A DNA stretch of 64,000 bases from Cloeon dipterum (GCF_949628265.1 NC_088788.1:23422335-23486334); one strand, 5' to 3'. Numbered from the stretch's first letter, positions 38,801 through 53,545 are shown. Notes: generated from the letters alone by a model not told the origin. A program made the numbers and translations.

Positions 38801-40550
38801 CCAAGAAGAAAATGGAACTTTTGTGTAAGTCTGTCATGTCGCTTTTGAGATCGATAATTTGTGCTCAACAGCACGTGAATTTTCTCTTTCAACATATTAG
38901 CGCCGTTTCCCCTTGAATTAGCATGACTTAATCGCAATAATTCTTACTCCCACAGCTAAATTCCATAATGCTGAAAAAGCCAGAGCAATTAATATCTGCT
39001 GGCTTGGGAAAAAATTATTAACAGGCCAACAGATCCACAGCAAAAAGGTCTCCAGTAAATAAATCAATACGTGCTAAGTAAAGCTGTGCTTTTTGGCTAA
39101 CAATTTGCTTTGAAATAAGATTATTTTTTTGTAAGGATATTGTAACGATGAAACATACTTCAGGAATTTGAGCTGCGTTAAATGAGCTCGATGGTTCACA
39201 ATTTTCCCCAATCCTATAGTTTGCTTTAACTCATAGGAACCCAAACGCAGCTTTGTATAACACTTTTATAATTTAACCTCGCATCAAATGAAAATACTAA
39301 TAAGGCTTTGTATTCAACTCGTGCTTGAACATAATTAACCAACAAATATGCACTCCGAATAACACATATTCCAGATTAATATGAAACAACCGCAGGCGCC
39401 AGCTGAACTAACCAATTCTTGCACGCTATCTTGTTTACCCTACAGAATTCAATTTTGCAACACAAAATATCTGACTGGTGTAGCAGCAGGGTCGCGGCGC
39501 CCACTTTTTCCCAGGCACGCGGCCAACCACGTTATGCATGCTTTATTTAACAAGATACCAGACACCGAGGCGCACATTAACATTTACGAACCGCGCTCTA
39601 TCTCCCTGCGTGCTACCTTTTTCCATTTAGGAAACAAAAACCGGGGGCCGTTTCAGATGGCACCAATTTCGTCACGAGAGTTGATTAACTATTCAACATT
39701 GCGTCGCAAAACGGACCAAATATTTCCGTCCCCTGGGCACAAGAGGCGGTATGATTGCCGCTGGCAGTGTGTCCAACTTCGTGACTTGACTATAGTATCC
39801 AGCGACTCAATCTTGGTCTGTAATGACGTTTTTAAAAATAGAGGTGCCATCACCAAGATAAAACCTAGCATTATGTCATAAAAGTAAGCGGATCTCAGCC
39901 TGGGAAATGGCGCAAGTGCGCGCAGTAAATAATTTTTTATCTCCGCATCGATGGAGCAGCACGCGTTGCTTAAAATAATGTGCGGATTGTATAGTTTGTG
40001 CGGAACACAAATCAAACGTGCACGCCGGATCCAGAGCAAGTTGCTGCCGGCTTATTGTGAAGCGGCGCCAGGCAGTTTGTCAAAGGCCAACAACTTGCTT
40101 GGGCGATGCTGCTTTCAACCCTTGGCTCGGCACGCAGTGAGCGAGCACGGGGGCGATGCTGCGGAGTTGCTGTTTGAGGTGCTTGTGATGCTGCGGGAGC
40201 AAATAAACAGCACGTGTACAGCAGGGTAACGCAAGACGAGCTACTTACGTGCGGAACACAAGTCAGGCGCGCGGCCAACACACCTCAAAGCTCAAGAGGC
40301 GGCGAAGTGCCGTAGATGCGTGGTAATTGAGCGACACATTTCGCGATTGAGATGTTCCACCAAATTCCGCCACAAACTGGATAATCGCTCTTCCCTGTTC
40401 CATATAAGCAACCGGGGCCAATTAAGGCAGCTTTATAGGTGATCAATACACGGTATGAAACGAAAACTAATATATATAAAAAATAAAAATTGAGGCTTTG
40501 GAGCAGACGTAACTTATCTAATTTCAACTCAGGTTGCAATATCCCTATGC
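32841..40550. other. Intergenic, no gene assigned
   Basis: No supported gene. Open frames of 150-207 codons (34447-34902, 37106-37729 and 39381-39881, all plus) match no family and overlap others on the opposite strand. A GC-rich patch at about 39900-40300 contains a 28-base imperfect direct repeat (39998-40025 and 40249-40276). A short purine-rich, GC-richer patch lies at 36230-36500. Confidence 0.5.
39998..40276. repeat. Imperfect direct repeat, about 28 bases, 251 apart
   Basis: GTGCGGAACACAA occurs at 39998-40010 and 40249-40261, each followed by a similar GTCA(G/A)-type GC-rich stretch. Between them lies a GC-rich segment with repeated GGGCGATGCTGC. It might flank a small duplicated or inserted unit; its origin is unknown. 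Confidence 0.6.
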
Positions 40551-40558
40551 TACTTTAG

Positions 40559-40660
40559 ATTTCAAAGTAATCTTTATTATGGTTCTGCAGGGCTATTTTG
40601 CCCCATACATTGCCATATCCAGACAAAATAATATCAGTTTGAACATAATTGTTTAAAATT
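40559..40660 (-). mobile_element. Tail-only non-LTR retrotransposon insertion
   Basis: About 100 bases in minus orientation, of which 40560-40652 is identical to 30155-30247. It is flanked by TACTTTAG on both sides (40551-40558 and 40661-40668), an 8-base target-site duplication. The insertion therefore contains only the 3' untranslated tail with no coding sequence: an extreme 5' truncation. Confidence 0.85.
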
Positions 40661-40668
40661 TACTTTAG

Positions 40669-42149
40669 CCTCATTTTTCACAACTACTCGTCAGAAGTCA
40701 AGTTCATCGTTCAATTAACCCTGACACAGTTCAATCAGTGCGAAATTGAAAATAGATACTGCGCTCTCTTCTCTTTTATGTTGTGCACAAATCTCTCTAG
40801 TGGAGACGTAAATTTTACTGCTAACACTACATTACCCGATTCTTTCCGCTGCCCGAAAATTATTCTGTATAATCACTAAAAAGAGCAAAAACTACATTAA
40901 TGAGCAAGAAATTCTATCAAGTTTCCCTAAGTTAATTTGAAAAGCTGTGGTTCCGAGTAATTTCATCCTGCCTTTGCCAGTATCGGCAGTGAATTTTATC
41001 AAGCATGTGATAAAATTATTTATTCCACACTATAATTGATTAAACCGAGGATGTACTTTTTGCGCGGCTTCCAACTTGAATGGAAGTGTACGGTCAAACC
41101 AGCTATGCAACCTGCAAGACATACGTGCTGGGAAATTGCCTGATATAAATATATTGCAGGCGCTTAAGTTCCAAGAATGTGTGTTATAGTGGAACCATAG
41201 AGCCGTAAATTGCATAAAATATTCAAGAGCTTTTATTTGCGAGCTCAGCTCTTGGAAGATTAGCGATAGCCTGAATTTGTCCCTTTTTCCTCATAAATTA
41301 TTCATTTTGGAATTAAGCGACGACAATCCTAAATTGCTATTCCCACATTAAAAATTATACAGAAAAGTCATTTTATGATGAAAGTTTTCCTTAAAATGAG
41401 TTGTTTGCAGTGGAACTGGTTTCTTAATTCGATTTGAAATATTTAAATTTCATTCAACACTAGATGAGGTGCATGAACGTTCTGATACTACGCGAACTCT
41501 GGAACATTGAATGACAAAATATAAAAGTCCTATGAATTGCACGATTGTCATAGTTTTTAATAAAAACTTTTTTATTTTACCAGTCAGAAAGCCCTTTGTT
41601 TGTTCGCTTGAAATTGTTGTGCCGTTGAAACAATTAATTAATTTAGGGATCCATTGAAGATTGAACAATAATAATTATAGCATCATTGCACGAAGACTCG
41701 TCAAAGAAATACTGTATACAATGTATTATTCTCGTTTATTATATTTGTGTAAATATAATAGTTTAACCAGTTCAAACAGTGAAGTAAAAGAGCAGCAGAT
41801 CATGAAGATGAAGATGGACTTCTAGGAAAGATATTGAAAAACTCGGCTTGATTTTACTTGCGTTTGAAGATTAAATGGGTGATAGAAAATAAGCATAATT
41901 GCGCCTCGGGACGGAGAACTTTGTACCATAAACGTTGTGTTTGCTCCCTCCCTAAAAGTTTTGGGGCAGAAGAGGGCTCTATTATTTGGACATTTTCATG
42001 CTTTGAAAGATTAAATTGAACCTGGAGACTAGAAGGAAACTTGGTTCGCCTGATTTTAATATAATAACTTTTACTTTGAGCGTAAGAAATTAAATTTTGA
42101 GATATAGCTAGATATAAACTTTTAAGGAACTTAAACAATTGTTGTTGAA
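40669..42149. other. Intergenic, no gene supported
   Basis: AT-rich, no open frame of interest and no recognised repeat. Confidence 0.6.
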
Positions 42150-42161
42150 ACACACACACAC

Positions 42162-42248
<87 letters not shown>

Positions 42249-42249
42249 C
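42150..42249. repeat. Compound microsatellite (CA)n(TA)n
   Basis: A CA run with one CG interruption (about 42150-42222) runs directly into a TA run to about 42249. The minus-strand frames rich in Cys-Val and Tyr-Ile across it are artefacts of the repeat. Confidence 0.97.
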
Positions 42250-45200
42250 ACTGTTTCGTAAAATGGGTGGTTGCACAAAGACGCTTTGAAATTAACAAGT
42301 GCGCAGATGGAATCGATGTGAGCGTGAGTTTTTGTCATCTCTTTCATATAGCTCGGCAGCCAACATTCACAAACTTGTCTTTTTCTCCGTAAATTCATTT
42401 CTCTGTGTGTTCCCTTGAGCTGGTTTAATTAAATTAGCTCTTCCTTGAAATGCCACGTCTCGGTGGAAATAAACATTTTGGTTTGGTGTACCCGTTTTAC
42501 CTGTAAACTATCATGAAAGAGAAAACAACTGTAATTTCTACAAACTTTTACCTCCAGCATATACCTCTTTTGTGAAAAATCTTTTAAGCGTTGGTACGTT
42601 AGTAAAATCGCTCTTAGAGTTATAAAACAATATTTTAAATAAAGAAAATCAATAAAGTGGTTTATAAAAGTATTTCGAATTATGAATAAAGATTTTTAAT
42701 TTAATTTACGAGAAGTCGTTTTGATTAGAGAACTCTGAATGAAGTCGTTCGTGTTCTTTTCCGTTGTGATGGACACAATGCTTTTGCCATAATTAACAAT
42801 TCGGTATGTGCAGCTGCTGCTCCGTTGTTTGTTGATCACACGTTATGCGCATGCAACGCCTCGCCTGCAGGGGTGTGCGATAAATTAAGCCCTGTAACGA
42901 GGTCATTAATACCCTCCAATAATGACGCCGCAGTGCTACTAATTACCACTGTGCCGCTATTGATGACATTCACTGAACGGGGAGTTTGCTAAAAGTGCAA
43001 TGCACCTGCATCCTACGCACTAATGACACCAAGAGGATTATTGTTACGTGACGACTTGAACTGTCGTGTAGTAATAGTGCATCATTACTCAATCAATCAT
43101 CATGAAGCGTTCTATCGTGATAATTGCAGAAAAAGGGGTTTGGTTTGCTAATTAAAAAGTAGAAGGAGCCACTCTCTTGGTAAATTACTAATGATTTTAA
43201 TTTCCAGACACTCCCCCACAATTTCCTTCAATTAAATTTCTTTAAAATTGATTTTTTTATCTTGAGGTATTTATGCCATTAAGGATCCTTCAACTGGTTC
43301 TGTGTGTCTTGCAGGCACAAGTGTTTTTAATCTGAAGCCGCAAACAGTAGCTCTATAAATAGCAATAACACATGCATTAAATTTGCATATTATGAAAAAT
43401 TAATGCAGTATGCGTCAAACCAATTCAAGTGCATAAATTGAACTTTGAGCTCCTGATTGCATTGTGCCGTGAGCCGACAAGAACCTCCTGTTCATCGCTA
43501 ACACAGCGGGCAATTCTTAATTAATTCTAGAAACTCTTCGCATTTAGTACGCCTCGCTGATGATCGTCGCAATCTTGTGTGCTCGGTAAACACACAAGAA
43601 TCCCATTGTTCGAGTGCTTTATCGTCTACCGAAGATTACTGTGCGCGAGAAATGTAGATCTGCTGCGAACGATCCGAGAGAGAACTCTTCTCCAACGCAA
43701 AAACCTTGAGAGTATGCAACCTGAGTTTCACTTTGGTGTTGCGGCATAGCCTACAATGTGAGACATTGGGTCAAGAGCAATATATCCATACCGGCGTCGT
43801 TAAAAAAGAAAATTGTTTGTTTTTACGATGATTCCAATCCCATAATATTTCTCAGTTCTGGAGCAATTTTTTCCTTTGGCTGTAAAGAAGTTTTAAAATA
43901 AAATCGGATAATGAAGTAAGTTCCTGGTCAAGAATTGTACGGAATTTATTGAATGACATATATCATGTATTCCTTTTGCAACCAAACTTTTTAAATGTGA
44001 AATGATAAAAGAGCCATGTTTAGATCGATTGTTTGATGTTTCATTTTGCTAGGTGAATTTCAATTGTTATTAATCTTGCGCAGGCCAAATTCAACTACAA
44101 GACGCTTTTCTGCAGAAAAAAATGTTAGAACTAAACATTTTTGCATTGAAATATATGATGATTTCACAAATAATAAAAAAAAAACACGTTTGCTTTCAGC
44201 ACTACGGTGTTCTCCAGCTATTTACTTTCGTTAAATTTAGTTCCTCCGTATTTAAAAAAGCCTATTAGAGAATTCCCATTAAACCAACTTTTCTGCGGGA
44301 AAGGAGTTGAGATGAGAGTGTCATATATTTCCCCTAGACGTGCTGAAGAGGAACACGTCTGGATCGTAAATCCAATTTCCTTTTCTGTGCAAACCGATTC
44401 GCGATTGAGCTCAGATATCCGGGCGTCTTCAGCGCTGGTTTTGTCTCTCTCACAATCAAGCAGCAGCGCGGTACACACCGCTCTTGAAAGCGCTTCTGCG
44501 TCGACAATATTGGATTTCATTTGTTTTGAAAAGTGAACATCAACCTCTCTCTCGCCCTTGCAGCGTTCAACTGTTTTCAAGCTCGCTTACCAGGACAGCA
44601 TGAGAACGTAAGAGATTTGGTAATTGCTTTGAAAGAAAGATTTAACCGGAATTAAAGCTAGTATACTATGCGAAGGGAAATTTTCTTACATTATGGCAAG
44701 AATGCGAAAAAATTCAAAACAAAATGCAACAAAATGAGCGCACTTAAGGAAACATCAATATCATTCTCAGTAAAAAAGTATATTTATAATAAAATTGTAA
44801 TCGACTGCTAGCTGTACACCGATGGTTTCCAATAAATGAATAATAATAATAATAATAAAATTGCAATAAGTTTAAAAGTACCAGCCATGTTTTATTATAT
44901 TTTTTCAAATCTAAACTTTTGCTGTTAATTTCCCCTGCACGCAGTTTTTTCAACTTTTAGATTTCTTTTACATCCAGGATCTATGAAAGGTATTAAATTT
45001 TAATTTAAAAAATACCGGAAGGTAATCATATTACGCAAAATTTGAAAAATAGATGCCTTTTTGCTCGAATTTTTAGAGTACATATCAATCGCTGATGGGA
45101 AGGAACGCGCGGCATTGCTATCGGTGATAAAAGCTAAAAGGGTTTCGCCGGAGAGTAATTCTGCTCAGTGCTGCACCCTGCCGTAAACACTTGGGAAGCA

Positions 45201-48200
45201 GAAAATGCACTGGATTATAACGCTTAGAAACACCATGCACCTAGTTGAGCGCTGTGTTTAATTCGATTGAAAAAGGGAAACGCAGTGTGTGATATAATAT
45301 ATTTTAAATTCATTTAAAAAACGTCACATTGCAGATTTTTCTAACTGCAACCGAAATGAGAACTAACGAAAATCCAGAGTAGCCTTTAAGAATATTTATT
45401 AATATGTAAATTATTATTACCAAGAATAACAAAAATTTAAAAAATGCTTCAAAATGATTTAAAAAAAATTAACTTTGTGACTTCTAAAGAGCTTTACTTT
45501 TTTGCATAACATTAGTAGGAAATATTGCTATATAAAAGTTACTAAATTCGAGATTTCCGCTTAACCAACTTTGTTTGTTCTAGCAAAAAAACTGACTGCC
45601 TTTAACACTATTTAAAAAAGGTATATGAGGATATGAGTAAAAATAAATTAGAGAGTGTAAATCTGGTGTGTGCGCATCTTTTTCAATTTCCACTGCAGCG
45701 CCTGTCTAAGTGTTAAGCAAATATGCCATCGTCTGGTCAAAAGTCTGAATGATAGATGATGGGACTTTATTGACAAATTGGGTGTGAAGGGTTCACCCTC
45801 ACAACCGCACCCGTAAAGCTAGAAATTGTCGAAGAGGACAGATTTTGGCATACTTTTTCAACTCTATCATCATCCATTACGAATAAAAATCCTTTGAATT
45901 CATGGAGTTTTCCAATCCTTTTGTTTTTTTCTGATTTTACGCCAGTGCGAAAAATGAAATTTAGAATATTTATTTCTGTTGAACCTTTTATGAAACGAAT
46001 TATTGCACCTTGATACATGTGAAGGGGCTAAGTTTTTTTGGCATTGTGAGTGTGAAAAAATAGTGAGTCATACTTTTCAAATGAAAGTAAACAAAAGGGG
46101 TGATTTAACGCCTTGCACTTTCCTCGTTTTTTGTGTAGCACAGTGCTGCAAGTCATAAATCGAGAGTGCGTAATTCCGTCTAGACATCTTTTTAAACCAA
46201 CAGAGTGCTGAGGAAACGCATGTTGAAACGCGCCTGAAGCTAATTCGTTCCGTTGTCTGAAACAAATTGCGCGTTTTGTGCTTCGGCACTAATTTACGAC
46301 AGCATTTTTACCAAAAGAAATACACTAAAGCGACTGCGCGGTGAATAATTAAATACAAATGTTGCCCGTTTAAACTATTTTACAGGATTGGAAACACTTT
46401 ATAAAAAACGATAAAGCTAGCTGAAAATTTTTCATGAGCGAGAATTTTTATATTAGAAAATATATGTATTTGAAATATAAATATTTGAATATCCCAGTTT
46501 TGTTCTTTTGTTTGTTGTATCATGACTAAAATATCTTTGGATTTCTAGAATTTTTTGGCAGCCCTTAAAAGTATTCAAAACTTTCCATAAAGATTTTTGT
46601 ATTTTTGCTGTTATTATAAAATTTAAGGATTTAATGGAGAGTAGTTTACAAATCTTTGGATAGATTTCCAATTTTTCTTTTGTGATATTTTAAAATTTCA
46701 GCCCAGTTTCAAATCACAATGAAATGTTTGCTGCATTTTTATCATATATTAGAGCACGAGGGAAAAATCTGAACACCATTCCCCGCTACACGTTTGCTGC
46801 CTATATAATTCTCTCACAAAATGAACCACTATTAGCTGGTGATAAAATCAATAATGCTTGCAGCCATCATCAAGGGTCTTGAACATTTTTACATAGTTAA
46901 ATGAAATTTATAAAACACATAATCGCGGGCAGCTCGCGTTGTGCTGGAAAACCCGCGGAAAGGCGTATTTTTTCACAAGTGCCGGCGCTACCGCTACCAC
47001 CTGCTGCTCGTTTCTGTGCGCCTGGTACTGAGACCACAAAGTGAGGAAATTCTGTGACATTTGAGTAAAATTCGTGGCAATGTACGGAAAAGAGACGACA
47101 ATTTCACACAACAGGGAGGGTGGGGTCAGGTTGAATCGCATCGTTTTTCTTGTAAAAATGTGATATTTGTCAGCCGGTATCAGGCGCGCATAGGCACCAA
47201 GGGGAAAAAGACAGCATTTCCCGGTACTTGTAAAAAAATCAACAACAGGGGAGAAGTAGTGGGAATGATATATATTTTTAGAGGGATGATTCCACGCCGA
47301 GGGGGAATTTTTGGAGAGTGCGTGCGTGTTTTGATGCGCTTCTCCAAAACTCTTTTTCGGCTGCAATTCGTGTGGTCCATTATTTCCAAACTAATCTCTG
47401 TTAATAATTGTGGGAAAAGAAAAAGTTAGTTAACACTTTATGGAGTTTTGAGTACCAGCTTGTCTTGACTTGTTTTTTCTAGGTATTTCTTTATCACCAT
47501 GAGAAACGTATTTCGGCTTCTCTTCAACTAAACATGCAGCCTCATAGAAACGTAAGGAACAAGAGTCTGGGAAGTCTATAGATATGAAAATTTATTTCTT
47601 TCAAATTAAAAGAGGAAACACTCAATTTTAAGACGTATAATAATATTTGTTGATTCCTATTTACACATAACATGTATTTGTATATTGTTATGCATCACAA
47701 AAATTACATGTTGAGGGGTGGAATAATGTGAGATTTCTACTTCCACGAAACAAAGTGTATTAAGACTTAGCCTTGAATATCATAACCGAAATGGTCCCAG
47801 TAAGTTATTGCTATGTTAATTTGCATTTTTTTCATCGATAAAGGAAAATACTTCAAATTGGCGACTATTATGTTAATATTTTAGTTTTATACTTTCGTCG
47901 GAACCACAATTTTTTAATTTAATCGCGCGATGGATTGAGAATATGTTTCGGCAATGATCTTGATCTTTGACTATTCAATCACTCGTCATGCATCAGCCAG
48001 CTAAGAAGAAATTTCACTGTTCACGTTCACCAGGTTAACTGCAGTTGACTTTAGGCTTATTGCTGCCGTTCAGTTCAATTACCTGGTGCATTACCGCGTT
48101 TCTCTCCTGCGGTGCGCTGTACAACATGCAGCGGCAGGTCAGGCAAACGGCGAAGAGTTAAACGTTTGGGTTCATTACCTTGACCATCAGAAGTGCAAGT

Positions 48201-51200
48201 CGCGAGCGAAAGAAATTTCTTGCACTCTTTCCATCTGGCTAGGCTGTGCACGCGATATATCTCAAGTGACAGGCTATTAGAAGAAGCCGTGCATAAAGAA
48301 TCGAATGCAGTGCACTTATATAGAAAAGCGATAAACAGACGAACCGAAGCGGACTTTCTCGGTATAGTGTGTTTCAGATAAAGCCAAAGAGAAACGACCG
48401 TTCGCAAAGTCAACTATAATGCGGAGAGGATTTAGGGTTGCGCATTTTATTGTTCCAAAAGACTTGGCACGACATTCGCAATTGGTTTTTCCTTTCGCAC
48501 ATAAATTCATGCAAGGAAATTGGCCTATGCTGCGATAAAAAAACTAATGCAGATGACGAGATTACTTTTAAACAATTTCTCATATGGTGAGCAACTTACT
48601 AATCGTACAAACACAAATTACATATAGGGTCAAATTTATTATTTACGTAATAATAGTGTAATTTCCTTTGGATGTGTTAAAAATATTACGGCATGATATT
48701 TCACTAAAGCTCGATATATTGTGCCATCCATGCAATTAACAAATCAACATTTAGGAAATGAGGAAAACCTAAACAAAATTTTGAAAGAGTTGCGTGTTTA
48801 TTTTTGAACATTTTTCTGGTGCGTGAATTTCAACAAAAAATGAAATTGAAATAAGTGCGAATTAAGTAATTGCAACGTCGAAATCAACAATATATACAAA
48901 GAACCCTCTTTTTTGCAAGAGATTTAGCGAAATCTGTTCTAAATTTTGTATTGAAATGCTGACAGTCGCAAAATCAATGTTAAAAGGATAAAATTAAGTT
49001 GGATTGGGAGTTCAAGACGTCCGATTTTCTTTCCGTCCACTTATGATTATTTCATTGCTCCAAGGGAGCTCGGCTGTTAGAGTTCTTTAACGTCAATTTT
49101 TCAACTGATCGAAAGATGATTTTTAATTAATTTCAAACTGTTTCGACCTAAGAAGTAAACTTGAAGGCGCTACCCATCTCTTTCCAGATCTCAGAGCATA
49201 ATTTCTTTCAACACTCAGACTTTGATATTTTCAGCGAGAGTTTATTTTACATTCAGCGGCCTGTGAGGATTCAAGTGCGTGAAACCCAATATCAAAATTT
49301 TATCTGCTGACACGAACCGAGCTTACGACAAAGACGCTTTTTGCTCGAGGCCTCCGCGTGCTATTACTTTACTTTGGCAATATATAACATTAACTAAGTG
49401 TAGATGACAAAGGGACAAAAAGCAAGAAGGGTGAATGACGTCACTCGCGGCGTAAAAGGTCCAAATTTGCGTCAAGAAAAGCTATACTTACACCAGCAAG
49501 CAGAGCTGCGCCGCAGACGCAGATGAAGAGGGCTTTTTTTCTGTGCTAACGCCCCGGGAAAAAATTAACTTATTCGTTTTTGTCAATGCGGCTTCGGTTT
49601 TCGTCTGAAGGCGCGTACCAGCTGTTCGTTATTTTCTTCCGCTGATCCGCATTGTGAGGAGAAATAGATTGATAAGGGCTTAAACGTTATTACGAGTCCC
49701 GTAAGACGCATTTGGCCGGAAAATCGAAGAAACCGGGTTTTATTTATCGACATCAGCTGCGCGCACACTTGATGTTTCTGTGGAGAGCGTTTTTGTGCAT
49801 TAATAAAATCGAATTGACTGCCGCCAACAAGTGGATATATGCAGATCGAGAGCATTTTGATTCTGTGTCGCTAAACACGCGACAAACTCCCTGCTCGCCA
49901 TTTGGCCACATGCAACGATCGTGAGTCACAGCGGCGGCCGCCGCGCGAAAGGGGCGACGGCGGCGGGCAGGGAACCGAACTCATTGACTATTCCCACGCA
50001 TAGGGGTAGGCCGATCGTATTCGCATGCAGGCGCTCACCATTGTTGCACTTCCATATGCACGTGATCGGCCACGTGTGCCGCCACGCGTACGCGCACAGT
50101 TTATTTGCGTATTGGACGCATGCAAATCGGTAAACGCAGCTGCCGTCGGATTAGTTGATTTCAGCTCTTTTCCGATGCACTATCCCAAGAGAAAGATGAT
50201 TTTTTTATTGGATATGACAATAAGCGTGATTTGCAAAAGGGGAAAAGGGTGTTTTTTGAGTGTTTTTCTGAGCATTCTAACAAGCAATGAATGCATTTTC
50301 TGCACCTTTCTGATGCGATTCATCTCGTCGTAAAGAATATCAATTAGCCATCAACAGGGATTCATTCCATAGGGAAATTCAACAACATGATTGCGCTGTG
50401 GTCGCGTCAGTATCAAATCGCAAAGTACGCCTAGTATTTTTGACACTCAACACAAAAGCCTTGAAATTGCTGCACGTAAAAAAATCATCATACAATACTA
50501 TTCCATTGTAAAAATTAAAATGAATTAATTGGTTCAAATGGATAAATAATATTTTAGCTTTGCACAATTTGGTAAATCGCTCAAACAAACAAACAAATAA
50601 ACGAAAAACCAGTCCGCTGTTTTTCGCGTAAAACGGATATTTTTAAAAAAAAAACACCCAAAAGCCATTATAATATTAACATGATGAAGTCATTCATAAA
50701 ATCTAGAAAGATAATTAGCTATTTTAACTTTGTTCGATAATTTTCAATTTGAGATTAACTTTTTTATTCAAAAAATATTGTTTATAAGTGATAAATCAAA
50801 GTGTTGTGACTAATCACATAATACACACTCGAGTGGCGAGTACGATATTAATAGCCAATGGCGATATTCGAAGCAATCTGTGCTGCCATGACTGCTCCAG
50901 ATTAGCCCTCGAAACATTTTATTCTCATGCATATGAGAGAGTGGAGCGCGTAAGCGTGTGACCGGAGCGAGTTTATCATAAACGCTCTCACATATATATG
51001 CAACGCATTTGTGCCGGCCGCCACCCTTTTATCATGTGCGCGGGATCGTCTGATCGGAAGGCAATGTGTGCACTGCACTTCTCGACCAACTCCAGAAAAA
51101 AGAACATGTTCGAATGGTGGGAACATGGGCGAGATCTGATCGGCCCCTGAAAAGAGTGATTTTCGCCTTTTTTAATTCAAAACCGATTTATGTATTCTCT

Positions 51201-53488
51201 ATCAAACTTACAATTAAATTGGAAACACCAGGCTCATCATCATAAAATTAAACACACAACAATAACAACAGAGAAATTGATTCTTATATGGCAGAATAGT
51301 TCAAATAAAATTTAGCACCCTTGAAATTGATGTTTGTTAATTCATATTGGCGAAAATCGTGCACTTCAGGGGGCGTTCAAACTGTTTGGGTCCATTTGTT
51401 AAAGTCATTTAATTTATATTGTAAATTTATCACTACCAAAAGAGGAATATCTATTAAACTACTGGTATCGAAGACGTTAGTTATCCTTGAGTCAAATTCA
51501 ACTAAATATTCAAAATACGATCAGCAGTAAATTATCCACTCTTTTCGAAAATTTAACTTCCAAATAATCTATATTTTAATAAATTGTTTAGCACAGGGCA
51601 ACTCTTCTTTAGTTGACAAACACTGAGGTTATTAATACAATATCACCGTAATCAAATCGAAGCAGGATTAATTAAGCTCTTCACAAATTGAATTCTGATT
51701 TTTTCTGTAGCAGTAACTTCATGAACCCGCGAAGATTTGACTTCGTCATGTACCGAAAATGAGTAAAACGTCGCGAAACAAGAAATTAAAGAAATTTTGC
51801 AACATATGGACATAAATCTCGCCTTATGGAAGCACACAAAACTTGGCGATCAATTTTCCGAAAAATCAACAATGGCATAATGTAAAATTTTGGTTTTGAT
51901 TCAATCCTCAAGGAGCAGTCAAAGTATAAAGCAATTTTCTGTATTTTGGAGCACGATGAGCTCTCTATAACAAGAATCCAGCGCTATGGAATTTACCAGG
52001 AAAAATTCTTTTTATATTTTTCTGTGTGTATTTCGTAGGCAGAGATTTTTTTAATGTTGATTTTCTGCAAGTTTACAAACATGGAATTAATTAATACAAC
52101 TCGTCTCCTCGGTAAGCCGCCAGGCCTGCGAAAACTCCAACAGCCTTACGGGCAGAGTCTTGGAATTCCGCGGAGTCAGTTATAACGCGCGCTGTTTTGG
52201 GAAAATGCCTCCGCTAACGGCAAGCTCCTCAGCATGTTTTAAGTACCAAGAAAATGAATGACGGCTGAAGAAAAAAATACCAAACAGTATGGGGACGGGG
52301 TGTGTCACAAGAGAGACAGAGAGCAGAAATGCCGACGCGACAAATGAAAGGAGAAATAATGAAATATGCCCATCTCTGCAAGCGCTCGCGTATAGGATGT
52401 ACACACTCAGACAATAATAATGACTACGTGCGGCCCTTTTATAGCGGATCAGCAGAGAGTGAAATGATATGACACAGAGACGGGGTTCATTGTATCGCGC
52501 GCGGCACTTCCCCTTTGAGCCGTGCTGGTCGCCGATTTGATCGAGCCACGCTCGCTCTCGTTTCTGTCCTCATCGAGAGGGAGATAGATGGATTCCCAGG
52601 CTTTTGACGTACGACGAGTGAGTGAGCAGGCGCTTTCCATTAATTTGAAGCCTCCCCCGCACAACAGGTGGACTACGCGCCAGGGGCGGCTTCATTTTCC
52701 AACACGCTGTGCTCTCACAGACAATGAGGAGAAATTAAACACAGGAAAGCAAGCGGCGTGTGTGCGTACATGCTGAATTTTTATAAAAACTACTGTGTCT
52801 ATAGCTGCCGCCACCGCTGCCCGCCCGCCGCGGCGGGGAAGTTAATACGAAAATCCCCCGGGAGCGCACATTCAAAAGTGAAATGTTTTGTGGAGAGAAG
52901 TCGACAGAGTTTGTTTCCCACGCGCAGGATATTTAATTGCGACTGTGAAAGGGGGTGTCTTTATTGGCGGTGCTGATACTAATTTCAATTTTATCACGCT
53001 TCATATCGGTTCACACGCCATGTACTCTGCATGCTTATATGGGAGCATTTAATTTTTAAAATTCAACGAGGTTAAAATAAATGAAAATGTGGAATACATT
53101 ATGAACGGTGACGCCATGAAAACATAATAGAACTAGCATAATTACTGCATTTAAAAATTCGGCCTCAAATCAAGTTGCTCAATCAATTACGTTAGGATAA
53201 AATATGAGAGAACTTTAATATTAAATAAAATAATTGGATTAATGCAGATAACAATAAAAACTATAATATATATATGTGAATATGGCGATTGGAATTTTAG
53301 CTGGTAAAAATATGAAATATGCTATAGGCGAGCATTACTACCTTACTACCTTCTATTTAAACATACCTATTGCTATGCATTTTATTAAACAACCAAACAA
53401 TTAACCCTTTAAAAAAGATTTGATCTGGATCGATGAATCAGAGCTCTTAAGAGGAACATTTGTCTGGAGTAACGTTATATTTATGTAA
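42250..53488. other. Gene desert, no gene assigned
   Basis: About 11 kb with no supportable gene. GC-richer patches lie at about 44330-44570, 49900-50140 and 52480-52950 within AT-rich DNA. They could be regulatory or unrecognised exons, but I see no conserved protein motif. A short AAT/TAA run lies near 44840. A palindromic TGACGTCA at 49436-49443 is about what chance predicts. Confidence 0.5.
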
Positions 53489-53545
53489 ATCTCCCTCCAA
53501 TGAAACTCATTCCCAATTTCAGCAACAATCTTTCTTCTTTCCACA
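53489..53545 (-). repeat. 57-bp dispersed repeat, copy 1
   Basis: It differs from 55148-55204 at one of 57 positions, while both flanks are unrelated. On the minus strand both copies read through in the same frame as RRKIVAEIGNEFHWREI. In this copy the open frame continues on both sides between stops. No target-site duplication or terminal repeat was recognised. Confidence 0.85.

Noticed and set aside
41854..42398. Two minus-strand frames rich in Cys-Val and Tyr-Ile
   Set aside because: They run through the CA/TA microsatellite; no real protein features.
45767..46018. 83-codon minus frame
   Set aside because: Reads somewhat protein-like, but no family could be named and it stands alone.
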